From the NCBI RefSeq assembly GCF_007655135.1, contig NC_045133.1:19193845-19257844 (forward strand): a stretch of 64,000 nucleotides of DNA. The letters run 5' to 3'. Position 1 is the first letter of the stretch. Every line of letters starts with the position of its first letter. The notes under the pieces are model-generated. The model was not told where the DNA came from. It worked only from the letters and a program-made list of their open reading frames with translations, and made no database searches. Made by a program: the position numbers and the translations under genes. Positions 46,851 through 58,655 of the stretch are shown here, one piece after another. Source of the DNA: Punica granatum. Taxonomy: Eukaryota > Streptophyta > Magnoliopsida > Myrtales > Lythraceae.

Positions 46851-47578
46851 ATGTCTGGCAGCCGAAGGTCGTCGTCCAGATCGAGGCAGCAGTCGTCAGG
46901 GTCCTCAAGTATCAGCGACGATCAAATCATTGAGCTTGTCTCGAAGTTACGTCAAGTCCTTCCAGAGATCCGCGAGCGGCGCTCCGATAAAGTATACCCA
47001 GCTCTCTCTCCCTCTCTTTCTCTCTCCTTATTATACAAGTGACACAAAATCGAGGAGTGCTTCGGATTCTTTCAAGAACACCATACCATCACAAGCTTCG
47101 GAATATGATCACCTCTAAATATCTTCACATGTGATTTTTCTGCCGAAAGATGTCACAACAGTTATATTTTGTGACGCCCACCAATATCATTTCTCGACTA
47201 CTCACTTGTTGAGCCATAAAACGGTCCACCTGCTAAACGCTTAACATATAAAATAAGATCAATAAGATTATAATGGGGGGAACATATATATAATTTAGCC
47301 GTGACTAGTCCATAAGTTAGAATGGCTATGAATTTGAACTCAATGTATATCGTGTTACATAGATCTTAATTTATTTGCTAATCAACTGTTTGACGAGTTA
47401 TTATTTCTAATTACTATTGCAGGTATCGGCTTCGAAGGTATTGCAAGAGACATGCAACCATATAAGGAGACTGAACCGGGAAGTTGATGATCTGAGCGAG
47501 AGGCTCTCCCAGCTACTGACCACCATCGATGCCGATAGTGCAGAGGCCGCTATCATTAGGAGCTTAATTACGCAATAA
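46851..47578 (+). CDS. PRE: PRE/KIDARI-type atypical HLH growth regulator, two exons
   Basis: Exon 1 is 46851-46991 and exon 2 is 47423-47578, with a 431-bp GT-AG intron; the product is 98 residues, near the family's usual ~92. The N-terminus is Ser/Arg-rich, then comes [26 protein letters not shown] (helix 1, ~22-47), [32 protein letters not shown] (loop and helix 2, ~48-79) and the family end [11 protein letters not shown]. The basic DNA-contacting residues of true bHLH proteins are missing, so the protein should not bind DNA. PRE proteins titrate inhibitory HLH partners such as IBH1 and promote cell elongation downstream of gibberellin, brassinosteroid and auxin. The intron sits at the conserved ...SDK|VSASK position. 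It resembles PRE6/KIDARI, but the exact orthologue is not certain. Confidence 0.93.
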
Positions 47579-47630
47579 GCCCTATGCTTCTCAATTAATT
47601 ATAAAAAATAATTATTACTAGGTTGCCGCC

Positions 47631-47775
47631 ATGTTAATTATCACGGGAATATATTTAACTAATATTCCCATGCAGATTTGCTTTGACTATTTTTAATATT
47701 CCCATGTTATTTATCACGGGAATATATTTAATTAATATTCCCATGAAAGATTTGCTTTGACTTTTTTTAATATAG
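47631..47775. repeat. 73-bp direct repeat containing hairpins, in the PRE 3' region
   Basis: Two copies (47631-47703 and 47704-47775) share atgttaattatcacggga-type starts and an agatttgctttgact core. Each holds a gggaatat...atattccc stem around a 9-base loop. They begin about 50 bp after the PRE stop and so probably fall in its 3' UTR. Confidence 0.85.
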
Positions 47776-48356
47776 TCGTTTCATCATGCAATATCTCAAT
47801 AATTTTCAGTATATCTGTGGCTACTTACGATATATAAATGTTGCCTCCATTACAACATTTGGATCTCCAAAACTACGTTAAAGTACGTATCAGTTTCTCA
47901 TACATATGAGCTCTTCTGGGCGAGCTTCGTATGTGCAAGTTATATGCCACGGAAAATGGTCATTATAGATGATGTTATTTGTTGGTAGGAAGAATGCCAA
48001 TGAACGAACATTTATATGGGGAAGAAGGGGGAACCGGAGGTCGGTGAAAATTCGAAAGCCGCCGATGCTTTTCACGTGATTTGTAAATTCTAGATTTTTT
48101 TACGATAAAGTTTCACCAAAATCAATGTCCTTGTGATCGAAGATGGGACAAATGGGCGAGGGGTGATGGCTTTGGCTTTGAATATTATAGAGATTCAGGG
48201 CTGCGGAAGTACAAATAGATAAAAGAAAAATCAAGACTTCTTTATAAACGTTGAAAATCTTCAACCTAATACTTATCCCAAAAGAAATTTTAAAGATATC
48301 GCTCGAATTTATTTGCAAAACACGGTAGAGGATACATCCGCTTGTGGGACCAATTC

Positions 48357-48357
48357 A

Positions 48358-48390
<33 letters not shown>

Positions 48391-48400
48391 ATATATATAT
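48357..48400. repeat. (CT)n then (TA)n microsatellite
   Basis: About 13 CT units, then a TCTATA transition and a short TA run. Low-complexity sequence. Confidence 0.95.
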
Positions 48401-48722
48401 AATTACGATCTTATATTATATTCAATTAAATCAAATCAATCACCACCGCCACGTATCGAACATTGGAGTGGACATTCCATTTCTTGAACTTGAGTTTATT
48501 TTTAGAGTCATCTATGAAAAAAATTATTTATTAAACCTCGGAGTTTGTCGACAGAGAGGGATCAATAGACAAATGTCAACTTCATTATCAATTAATTAAT
48601 TAGCCAATCCATAACCTTCAGGTGGACACGTTACCAATCTTTTAAGAAACTTTGGGTATTATTAATTAACTGGCTTGATATGTGTTCAAGCAACATAATT
48701 AAATTTGTGGTTATTTACCAGA

Positions 48723-48830
48723 AGGGAGTGTAGTACAGTGGAACACGTTCTCGTTTGTTGACCTAGAAGTCATACGTTCGAGATCCAATGGAAATAACCG
48801 TGCACTCATTTCCCGCGCAGAACTCGAGAG
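48723..48830 (+). mobile_element. tRNA-derived SINE, 5' part
   Basis: Head gagtgtagtacagtggaaca, then ttgacctagaagtcatacgttcgagatc as the B-box region, then diverged sequence. The 3' tail shared by other copies is not obvious, so the copy is truncated or mutated. Confidence 0.55.
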
Positions 48831-49581
48831 AAGATATATCACCCAAAATTGGAAGATTGGAATATTTCCCGCAGTTGATTTTGTAATAACTGAGGTCTCT
48901 GACTAAACTATTTTATTTGGTCGATGTCGAACTCTTGCCTGCTGGCTCTAGTCGGGATTGTTTTCCTTTAAGTATAGAGGTTCTTCCATGTAAATCTGTG
49001 AATTCCCTTTCATTCTGTAATATATGTATAAGTTCTTAATATTGATCGGCATCTAGTCGCGACAAAATAATATAGGAGCAGGCTTCTATTGCAAAATTAA
49101 AGCATTGACGCATTGAAATAATTTTCATTGCGTTAGATCAAGATGAAGGCAATACGGTTTGTTCAAAACGATCTTAAAGGTGGAGAAACCGCGTAGGCCC
49201 AGCAAGCGGGCTGAGTTGTCCAAACCAAATTTTAAAAATTGAGCCCAAACTCATATTACTAGGCATAAGTTTAAAATGAAATTTTATTCCCAATTCCTAC
49301 CTGCATTGAATTCGGGCTTTGATTTGATACGAGGTGGCAAATTATTTTTTTCTTTTTTCCGTGAGTAAAATTTCTTCGCATAAATGATTTAAATGTTTTA
49401 GGGGGAAAATGGCAATAAAACTTTCTCAAAGGCAGCAAACATATGCTTATATAGCGGTTAGGAAAAATAGTTTATTATTTTTTATCTCGCTAATAACGTA
49501 AATAAGATAAAATATTCACAAAATTTTCAAATTTTATAGTCTTTAGCTTAGGACATAGTTAATTTATGCATTTTAAAGTCA

Positions 49582-51277
49582 GGGTAAATTACATCGGTGA
49601 TACAAAAAGTATGAGAAATCTAACAATGTGGTACAAAATGTTTTTTCGGTAATAATTTGATACAAAATGTTTTGATTTAGTTACAATCAAGTGCATTCCG
49701 TTATACCCTCCTTGACATAGTTAACTTTTATTGACTTGGCCCGTCCTATATGTCACTTTTGTCACGTGAAACCAGTCATAACTCGTCACATCATTAATAT
49801 AAATATAAAATATAAAAAATAATAAAAATGCATAAAATTATTTAAAATGTAAAAAAAATTATATATTTCAAAGAAATTAAGAAAAAATCAATAATCACAA
49901 TATAGTTTAGAAAAATTTATAAATTTTAAAAATTAAAGAAATCGAGAAAAAAATTAAATAAAAAATAATGATAATGCTAAAAAAATATTTAAAATGCAGA
50001 AAAATATTTAAAATGTGAAAAGTTTTACGATGTTCAAAGAAATTAAGAAAAAAAAACGAATACCACAATAAAATTTAGAAAAATTATTTAGTATTTATTA
50101 AAGATTAAAGAAATCAAGAAAAAAATTCAAAAAATCTAAAAAAATTCAAATACAAAAATCAATAAAAAAATGCCGGTGGATTCCGACGAGCTCTTTTCTC
50201 CATAAGCACCAAGATCATTTGCTGACCTCAACCTCTTCATGATTTAATCTACTGAATAGACAGGCAACAAGAAAAATTCCTTCTTCCCTCTTTATTTTTC
50301 ACAGTTTTTTTTTTTCCAAAGTATGCTCAGTACACTGTGCCCATCTTCTCCCTACCAGAAGAATGGTAGCGTGAGTCATGGTGTGGAACCGCCACTAAAT
50401 CCAAGGCAAAAACGATCGATCTATATGACTTGCCCATGATGAAGGAACCAAAGCTTTAGGTTGTCAAATTAACTCCAATTTGAATCCCCGACAGATCAAG
50501 CCCCACTTTTTTTTTTCTTTTAATAATTTCAAGTGAAACTGGGGTGGGGCGTCCCCGTCGGCAAGCCCTCCTCCTGTCCAAGGTCTCCGTCCAGCGACCT
50601 AGGTTGAGGGGTCGGCCGTCGGCTGGGGTGCCCCAACCCACGACTCAGAGAGATCTGAGTCAGATCTCTTGGGCTGGAGAGATCTGTCTCGAGATCTCTC
50701 TAAGTCGAGGCGGGGCCGACCCCACCGGCTACCCTGCTCCCCGACCGAGCTTGTCGACGAGGTCTGAACCTACCACCGAGCTCGGTTGGGTGGTGGAGTC
50801 GTCGGCTGGGGGCGTCCCCACCTTGACTCACTCGAAAAAATCCAAAAGAAAAAAAAAAAGGAGTGAAGAGGAAGAAGGAGATAGAAGCCTTCGAAGAGCA
50901 TCCGATGACTACAAGGTCTGCCGGAAACAGCGATGAGGGGAGAGAGAGGGTGACCAGAGGAGTCTGAGGGGAGAGAGCAGGTTTGGATTGAGGAGAGAGC
51001 TTGGGATGTAGGGAGACAGCTTTTTTCATTTTATTTTTATTTGATTTAATTAAAATTAATAACAATGAATTTTTTATTTTAATATTTGTTCTAGGTTAGA
51101 TATCACACGACACATCACTTGCCACATCAGAAATTCCGGACGGCATTGGGCGAAAATTGACGAAATGCCTGATTGTAACAAAATTCAAACCTTTTGTATA
51201 AAATTGTAACCGAAAAAACATTTTGTACCGCATCATTACATTTTAAAAACTTTTTGGACCATTGATGTAATTTACCC
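49582..51277. mobile_element. Mutator-like element, 1.7 kb, GC-rich internal segment
   Basis: Inverted termini of about 180 bp. The left starts GGGTAAATTACATC and the right ends gatgtaatttaccc. Both arms carry acaaaatgttttttcggt-type and gttacaatca(a/g)g blocks. The flanking 9-mers ttaaagtca (49573-49581) and ttaaagcaa (51278-51286) match at 7 of 9. The left half of the interior is A-rich filler. The right half (50530-51010) is GC-rich with several gagatct repeats and could be acquired sequence. The 130-codon frame there (50544-50936) has no recognisable domain. No transposase. Confidence 0.78.
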
Positions 51278-51286
51278 TTAAAGCAA

Positions 51287-52990
51287 TTATAATAGTTATA
51301 TTTATTAATTAAAAAAAACATGTTGCAGATTAAGCATTTGAACCAGAAAATTTGCTCTTCGTGAAGGAGAAGGAGGTGAGGGAGAGAGGTGCGGTGTTGA
51401 CTCTACATATGCCACTACCACCTAATCGAGGTTGTTGGTGACCTCCGGAGTTAACTCGACTTCTTTTCATGTTTTTGATTAAATTTTAATGTCAACAACA
51501 AGAAGTCGACACTCGTGTGTTGCACGATAATTATTTGTCAATTTTTATATAAAAAAAATTAGATTAGTAACACATAATCCAATATAGGAATGAATATAAA
51601 TAGAATAATGATGCTAAAATTATATATTATTGAATGTATTTAATAAAAATATCGTGAATAAGTTGGTGTTGTTTGTATAGAGTATAGACCTTTAGAGACA
51701 AATTTGAAACATATTTTTATTTGTTTCTAATTAATTCAATTAGAAACAAATGATTTACCCCTAAAAATAATTAAAAGTATCCCATAAAATTATCTCTATC
51801 TACTTTTTAGAAGCAAATACAATTACCTCGATATGTTTTTTTATTCCTATATATAAAACTCTACAAAAGAAGTAAATATTTTTTACGGAACTAAGTGGCG
51901 AGTCCCTACTTCAAACAAACCAACTCAATCCACCAACCCAATTAATTTTACAACAAAGAGAATCAAACCCTCAACCTCCATTTTAGTCTAGCATCGCCTT
52001 ATCCAATGCACCAATGCTCTTTATTTGTCTAAATTTGTGACTTTTATTATTTATTATACTTTAATGATAATATTATATTCTAAATAAATCGTTAATATTT
52101 TGTATTTATAAGTTTTATTTTTAAGAAACCTACAAAATAATATTATTTAGTCCTATAAAATATTTTGTGAGAGTTTATTTTCTTACATAATTTTTTTTAT
52201 AGACTTTTGTTTGAAATTATATCGGATAATTTTGGATATAATTTTTGTAAACAATTTGTTGCTCGACTTAATGATTAGTTCTCCTAATTGTTTATCGAAA
52301 AACCTGCAAATTTTAATATCGATGTAAACAAGTAAAATAACTATAAGAATAAAAAATTCCCTAGTAAAATGAGATAATGTGTATTTTGTGGGAGTTTATG
52401 TACCTCTACATATGTATTTTGCTATCCTTCAACTCAAATGACTATTTAAAAGTATTTATGAAATTAAAATATGCAATATATATCTCAAACACAGCACCTT
52501 AATTAGAATTATTTAGCTTATAACTAAAAATTACAGAAATTGAAAAAGAAAATTGCCGTGAATACGCAAGGAAAAATAGTAGTAAAATATAAATTTTAAC
52601 ACCTAAATTTCAGCCAAAACACTGACTAAATAAATACTAATTTTATGAGATAAAACATAAAATAATCTTGCATGCACAAAGCGCGTGGGGAAGAGCTAGT
52701 GTGTTTATATATATATATATTCTTTTTTTTTCAATGCCAAACATGTTTGGCATAGGTTTTCCTTTCAAATTAACACATTGATTAAAAGAAAAATATTACT
52801 GGTAACAATATCAATGCCTTTATCTTCCAGACCTTATGATATATAAAATTGCTCCGTGTGGTCGTGCAAATCTTTGATTGGAACCAAGAGCTCCTGAATT
52901 CGCCATGACAGTTATTTTATTATTTTATTGTGCTTTCTCTATTTTTTTACTAAACTCATAGACCTATCCTCTATATAATTGAAAAGATAA
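51287..52990. other. Intergenic sequence, no gene recognised
   Basis: Very AT-rich (long poly-A/T and a short TA run near 52710) with no open frame of interest. Confidence 0.6.
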
Positions 52991-52991
52991 A

Positions 52992-53112
52992 CTCTTTAAT
53001 GCTTAATGGTGCATGGTTCGAATCATTGATTAATTCATTAACATAAACTAGGTATAGATGTGGGATATACGTAATCAATGGTTCGAACCATGCACCATTA
53101 AGCATTAAAGAG
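52992..53112. repeat. Near-perfect 40-bp stem hairpin with 41-bp loop
   Basis: The left arm 52992-53031 (starting ctctttaatgcttaatggtg) and the right arm 53073-53112 are reverse complements at 39 of 40 positions. The loop contains gtgggatatacg, which recurs just downstream near 53129. An RNA of this stem would have the near-perfect pairing of a young inverted-repeat or miRNA-like locus. No promoter is identified. Confidence 0.85.
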
Positions 53113-53340
53113 GGATATCAATGAATTGCGTGGGATATACGTTATCAAAAAAATATATTAAATTATAAAAAAAACTCTTTGTTTTGAAGTAATTATCTAA
53201 TATTTGTTCTCAAATCGAAAAGTTTCATATTTTAAGAAATATTTTTTTCGATGGAGAAAAATTTTAATATTTATTCGCGAGTTTTTAATGCAATTATAAA
53301 ATATCATTATAATAAGAAATTAAAATCGAGAAAATTGAGA

Positions 53341-53497
53341 AAGGGGGTGTAGTGCAGTAGCTAATACTTTCGCCTGGTAACCTAGAGGTTTCAGGTTCGA
53401 TTCTCATCAGTGAGACTACCTATGCCCATTTATTTATATTTTATTTTCATTTCCTTATATTATGTCATGAGCCTTCTATTGTAACCGAAAAAAAAAT
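53341..53497 (+). mobile_element. tRNA-derived SINE, well preserved
   Basis: Head gggtgtagtgcagtagctaa, then cctagaggtttcaggttcga as a clear B-box region, then gagactacctatgcccattt, then a tail atgagccttctattgtaacc and an A-run. Flanks aaatcgagaaaatt (left, near 53325) and aaatcgtgaaaatt (right, near 53495) match at 13 of 14, a likely target duplication. Same family as the copy at 24326. Confidence 0.82.
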
Positions 53498-53499
53498 CG

Positions 53500-54974
53500 T
53501 GAAAATTTATAGAGGCAAGAATTAGGCAAACAGAGATCCCCATATTTCGTGTGGTCAATTTTATATATTGCAGTAGATATCATATTAATAATATAACAGT
53601 TGGAAGCCTGTGTGTTTTGCGGCTTGTCGTATGCCCAAAAAAGCATACCTGCTTTGAAGCGCTAATACGCTACCTAGACAAATATAATACAACTTAAAAA
53701 TTTAAAAGTTGAATAAGATGACATAGTTCTACCTTTCGATGAGAAAGAATTGTCAATATGGATGCAGGGAGGATGAAAATGGTGATGACTGAGCCGTCGA
53801 AATGGGATCTGTCAAAAGTAGAGGTCCGTCTCTATTTGAAGGTATTGCAAGACGGTCTTGCTTCAAGAAAATATACATTAGCCAAGATAACTATGTCATA
53901 GTGTAATGAAATGTCTGATCTATTTGCTATTGATAATATATATAGTTGTGAAAACCGAACTGGACTGACCCGTTCATCCCGAAGAGAGTTGCATAGTGAT
54001 ATATCATACGTTCGTCTTTCTTTTTGTTTTTGGAGATAAGTCATAGGTAACATGTTACCTTTCCAGAATAATTATTATTTCCATACCTGTCTTTTCTAGT
54101 CTCCTCCTAGACGAAAGCCTTTTATATGTAAAGGGATCTGCTCGAAGGTACCGATTATAGCGTTCATCTCACTTTATATTATGGGACTTGTGTTCCTTGG
54201 TGAAACTGGTCTGTGGAGTTGCTGGACCGCACACGATTACGCCGATATTGACATGGTCCCATTGCTGTAATAATGAGCCGAAGATCTCTGCATAGATAAG
54301 AAAACATTATTCGCCAAATGAAGATCACATCCACATGTGAATGCTCAAGACAACAACACAAGAGGGAACATCTATCGGTAAAGATTGCATCCTCCAATCT
54401 CAAACTAATTGAATAGATAGCATGTTATTGTGATGGAAGAAGTAATATCTAGATTGAGAAGTTCTTGAGTGATCCTACCTCGCCACCTGGTGTAAGGAAG
54501 CACGAATTAAATTGCATGAAACATGAGAATTTGTGCTAATTACTCGGATAATTGTCAATATTATTTTTCATCAAAGAATTCTTATTAGTTCTTCCTCATC
54601 GCGTCAATGTGTGGTAGGATCATTTAAGATTTTCTTATATAGAATACCTTTGAAATTCGGTCTCGAGCCATAAAAACTCTTCTCCAATCGACTGATTTCC
54701 TTTGAGAGAACCTATGCATAATATTTGTTACATGTATCATTACATTAATTTAAAAACCTGTCATGTAGCAATAACTTCTCATTTCTCGAGAAAACTCTTT
54801 ATTTCTTTGACACTATACAAATACTAGAGACACTTAAATGGATATACACTAAATCGAACGTAAAAGGTGAAATGAGCTATTATTCATGTAACGGAAAAGA
54901 AAAGTCATTCGAATGAGGAGCTAAGAGTTCTCATTTTCGTTATGTGGCAGCTTGACGACGTTACTGCTCGGCTT
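53500..54974. other. Intergenic sequence downstream of the LRR gene; no kinase exon found
   Basis: I searched by eye on the minus strand for the transmembrane and kinase parts expected after a BIR1-like ectodomain and found none. Short minus-strand frames at 53832-54053 and 54179-54403 have no recognisable domain. Confidence 0.5.
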
Positions 54975-55664
54975 TTATATATTACAAGGAGGTAGAGGTG
55001 CTCCGCAGAGCCCGGGATTATTAGCAAAGTCTTCTTCCGTAAAATTTGCCTGGAACTTTGGGATCGGCCCTGATAGAAGATTGTTGGCTACACTGAATGT
55101 CTTTATCCGGTTGAGCAAGCCGAGCTCTGCAGGAATCTGACCCGAGAACTGGTTGTGGTCCAGATTGAGTACGTTCAGATATTTGCATTCCGCGAGGTCT
55201 GCAGGGATTTGACCCGAGAAGTTATTTGACGACAGGTCCAAGGCAGTCAAGTACACGACGATCTTCGATATATTGGAAGGGAGAGGTCCCGAGAAATCGT
55301 TGTTCGAGAGGTCCAACCCTGTCAGGCTCGTGCAATTCGCGAGGCCGAGAGGGAAGGACCCCTTGAGTTTCATGTTCCCGAGCTTGACGTTGAGGACCTT
55401 ATTGTCGTCCGGGTGCCAGCACTCGACACCGGTGAAAGAGCAGATGGCGCCTTTGCTAATGTTGCTGAAATTCCACGTGCTTTTTAAGTAATGATAAGGG
55501 TCTTCGACCGATTCCCATATGCTTCTCAGGCAATCAACATCGCGCTCATCCCCACGGATCGGAACTATACAGAGCGACAACCCAAGAAACACGACGATGA
55601 GAAAAAGGCGAAAGCTTCGGCCTTTAAGAAGCACCATGCCTGTACAGAATCCTAGAAGCTGCAT
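54975..55664 (-). CDS. BIR1-like leucine-rich-repeat ectodomain protein lacking transmembrane and kinase domains
   Basis: 229 residues. Order: a hydrophobic signal peptide (about residues 18-38, RLFLIVVFLGLSLCIV); an LRR N-terminal cap with CLRSIWESVEDP and a CSFTGVECW motif; four to five plant-type LRRs (for example LTGLDLSNNDFSGPLPSNI and LNVLNLDHNQFSGQIPAEL); and a C-terminal cap NPGLCGAPLPPC. This layout is that of the extracellular half of BIR1-type pseudo- or active kinases (At5g48380 group) that bind BAK1/SERK co-receptors. The frame stops three codons after the last cap cysteine pair, where the family continues into a transmembrane helix and kinase. An in-frame second Met at 55637 may be the true start, because an AG splice acceptor-like site precedes it. 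It may be a secreted decoy, or a truncated copy of a receptor gene. Confidence 0.85.
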   Translation of the reverse strand: MQLLGFCTGMVLLKGRSFRLFLIVVFLGLSLCIVPIRGDERDVDCLRSIWESVEDPYHYLKSTWNFSNISKGAICSFTGVECWHPDDNKVLNVKLGNMKLKGSFPLGLANCTSLTGLDLSNNDFSGPLPSNISKIVVYLTALDLSSNNFSGQIPADLAECKYLNVLNLDHNQFSGQIPAELGLLNRIKTFSVANNLLSGPIPKFQANFTEEDFANNPGLCGAPLPPCNI

Positions 55665-56280
55665 AAGCAGGGTAGTGATAAATCATCAATAACATCAAAG
55701 CTCACAGTCAGGCATTCCAATTGGGCATCTTCCCAACAGATTCAAGATAAGAAATAGCAACAATTCAAGCACACACAGAAGATTACAGACTCAGATAAAG
55801 GGCATTCCAATAGGGCAAGAGAACCAACCGAAAGAGAGCAACCCGAGATGAATCAAGAAAAGGGTATCTGGGACCGGGAGAGTGGGAAGAAGAAAGGGGT
55901 GAGGAGCTTCACGTGAGGAGGAGGAGGAGGAGGAGGAGGGGAAGGAAGCAAGCAAGGAAGGAAGTCCACAGAGTCAACGGTTTTAATAGTCAAAAGAGTT
56001 GGTGGAAGAGCAGAGTGCGAGAGAGGGTGGGGGAGGGAGAGAGAGAGAGAGAAGAAGAAAGTTTTGCGTGTGAAGACCGCCCGAAATTCTTGTGCTGATT
56101 GAAGGGAGGACCCAAGGACTGCCATTCTTGTCAAGGTTAGACGAGGAGGACCTTGGACTTGGAACCATTTAGTGGGAAGAAGAAGAAGATAAAAGCAGAG
56201 CAATGGTTCCCGTGCTGTCATGTTGTTCTGGGATTTTTTTGTTTTTTTTCCCGATTGGTTGGATTTTTTTTTCAATTATA
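55665..56280 (-). promoter_or_regulatory. 5' leader and promoter region of the LRR gene, probable leader intron
   Basis: Read on the minus strand, ctaccctgcttatgcag just before the coding region looks like a 3' splice site, and a GT donor-like ttcggttggttctc lies near 55830. Further upstream are (TCC)n (55915-55940) and (TC)n tracts typical of plant leaders. A leader intron is common in this receptor family. The exact structure is inferred. Confidence 0.45.
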
Positions 56281-57907
56281 AAAAAAGCACGCAAATTTAA
56301 TATAATAAAATAAAAAAATTTAAATAGCTAATAAAGACAAAATAATAGTTCCGAATGAAAACCGAACCCGTAATCTTTCTTATTTATGGGGACTTTTTGC
56401 ATCCTCTGCCGGCTTGTCCATTAGAAAATTGGAAAAAAGAAAATAAAATATTAATCAAGGAGTTTATTACACGGACTCGGTCCATCGCGTCAGTGTCAGT
56501 GATCAGTTGATAAACATATAAAAGGTTAGGTCAAGTCTACCGTGTGTCATGGTTTGGAGGTTGGCCGAGTCAAGTAGAGAGGTCTAAGTCAAATCAATAA
56601 AAAGCTGGATGCATAAAAGCAATTAATATAATAGACGAACCAGCCTGCGCAAATACACAAGTTAGAGGTATATTATTCCCATTCGAATTTTCTTATTAAT
56701 ATTAATATTTTAGTTTAAGAAAATTTCAAAGGATATACCCAACCTGAGCGAAACATTTTTTTCTCTTTAATCTAAAAGTTCTTTTTTTTTTAAGTACATC
56801 CTACCCTTCATAGTAAATTGCATAGATTGAATTATGATCTCCACCTTTGTGTGAGGTAATTCTCAACCAACATTATCAACGTGATCACGGAAAATTATGA
56901 ATTCACTTTGATATTTACCGCTCTGTGAAACACAAAAGCCTTTTTAATCATACGGTTCATAAAGCAAAACAATATTTACAAATCAATTATTGAATGTACT
57001 AATATGACCTCAATCGATGGATGAAATTGTTTACAATGGTTCTGAATTCGATACCCAGTGTAATTATCCATGTCTATTTATTAACTATTTTAAGATTTTT
57101 ATTTTATTGCAATAGAATATTAGGCCTCTTTTGAAATTAAAAAAAGTGTGATTTCACTATCTTACTGGTATCAGAGCACCTATACTCGACATCACAATAT
57201 TATTCATTTTTCTCGGAAGAGATTTTAGCTAGTGAAGTGAATTGTAATATAATATCATTTAGTTCAATTAATTTATTATATTTTAGTCTAATCGTCTTTC
57301 CTGAATACATGTCTTTTCGGTTTCAGAATCGAAGTGGCAACACTACATTTCATCATTTATCGCATTTTTGTTGGTGACACATGAAAGGTCACACAATGAA
57401 AAACTTCCTTCATCATACGTGGGACTTTCCTCTGCCTCGTCTCGATTTTTATTATTTTATATAGATTTTCAATATTTCTAAATAGAAAACCATGATCACA
57501 ACATTATAGAACTTAAGGTGCCTCGCTAATTTTAAGTAAACGAATTTTGCTTGTAGTTTAAGGGTTTATAATTCATTGTTAAAATCATCTCATGGTTATG
57601 ACCAAGCCATATCCAAGTAAGGAGGAAAAAACAAGTCACGAGAACTGAGAATTCAAAAAGCCCGAATCCACACCATCCTGAAGTTTCGATTTTTCCTCTT
57701 CCCAAATAGTTTTTGGGTCATTTTCAAGGTTAAAGAAAATCAAACTAAAAATAACGCATCCTACGAAACAACCTAGCGGTGCCCAAACTTGCTTGAAATT
57801 GAACATATAATTTTTAGAATACACATTCGAACATACTATTCTTTATTTCTTATTTTGTGTGATATATTTTAGATTGTTTTCGGCTTCTTATCATTTAGTG
57901 TATGTTT
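56281..57907. other. Intergenic sequence with a diverged SINE
   Basis: AT-rich. At about 57000-57150 a diverged plus-strand SINE is suggested by gaattcgatacccagtg and an aggcctcttttgaaatt tail. Immediately after it, at 57166-57177, is an isolated exact copia-type tggtatcagagc motif with no LTR or gag beside it. No gene recognised. Confidence 0.5.
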
Positions 57908-58397
57908 ATGAGAATATTTAGATAATTAGATCGAGATGTGCAAATGTTCTTCTCGTGAATATCAAAATGATAATTTGGTCTTTTGCAGGATGTGATCTAT
58001 TGTAGTTAATTATATATATAAGACATGATAAATTTGAAATTCTTTTAGAGAACCTATTTTAAAGAATATGAGAAGAAATTAAAAGAAGGGACTAAATACA
58101 AAAAATAATAAAAGTTTGTAGAAAAATATTAAAATAAGAAAAGTACAGTGTAGAAAGGAAAAAATGAGAATATTTAGATAATTAGATGGAGAGGTGCAAA
58201 TGTTCTTCTCGTGAAGATCAAAATGATAATTTTGTCTTTTGCGGGATGTCGTCTGTTGTAATTAATTTACATATAAGACATGATAAATTTGAAATTCTTT
58301 TGGAGAATGCATTTTAAAGAATGTGAGAAGAAATTATAAGAAGGGACAAAACACGAAAAATGTTCAAATAAGAAAAGTATAGTGTAGAAAGGAAAAA
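57908..58397. repeat. Two-copy tandem repeat (about 256 and 234 bp)
   Basis: Copy 1 starts at 57908 and copy 2 at 58164. Both begin atgagaatatttagataatt and share gcaaatgttcttctcgtgaa, agacatgataaatttgaaat and cagtgtagaaaggaaaaa-type ends. A third start is seen at 58397 but does not continue. Confidence 0.9.
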
Positions 58398-58655
58398 TGA
58401 GAATGTGGGTTAATATCATTGGAATGGACCTGTTTTCGTTTGTTAAGTAATAATGATAATAATTTTACATTTATTTTCTGAAGATTGTTTTATTGTATAT
58501 CTCGTAATATATTACCAATTAGGACATATTGGTCGTTTCACTAACGTATTCTAATATTAGTCCAACAATGCTCCAAACTTTATATAAGAGAGGAAGTATA
58601 AATAACGTTCAATCTCAATATTAAATCCTGTCCTACCCCGACGCCAAACACAGTC

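Noticed and set aside
50544..50936. 130-codon open frame as a host gene
   Set aside because: Inside a Mutator-type element, without start context, splice sites or known domain. Kept only as a possible captured fragment.
53341..53420. Possible functional tRNA gene (good B-box motif)
   Set aside because: The sequence continues into a shared 3' SINE tail and A-run with flanking duplication, and the acceptor stem does not close.
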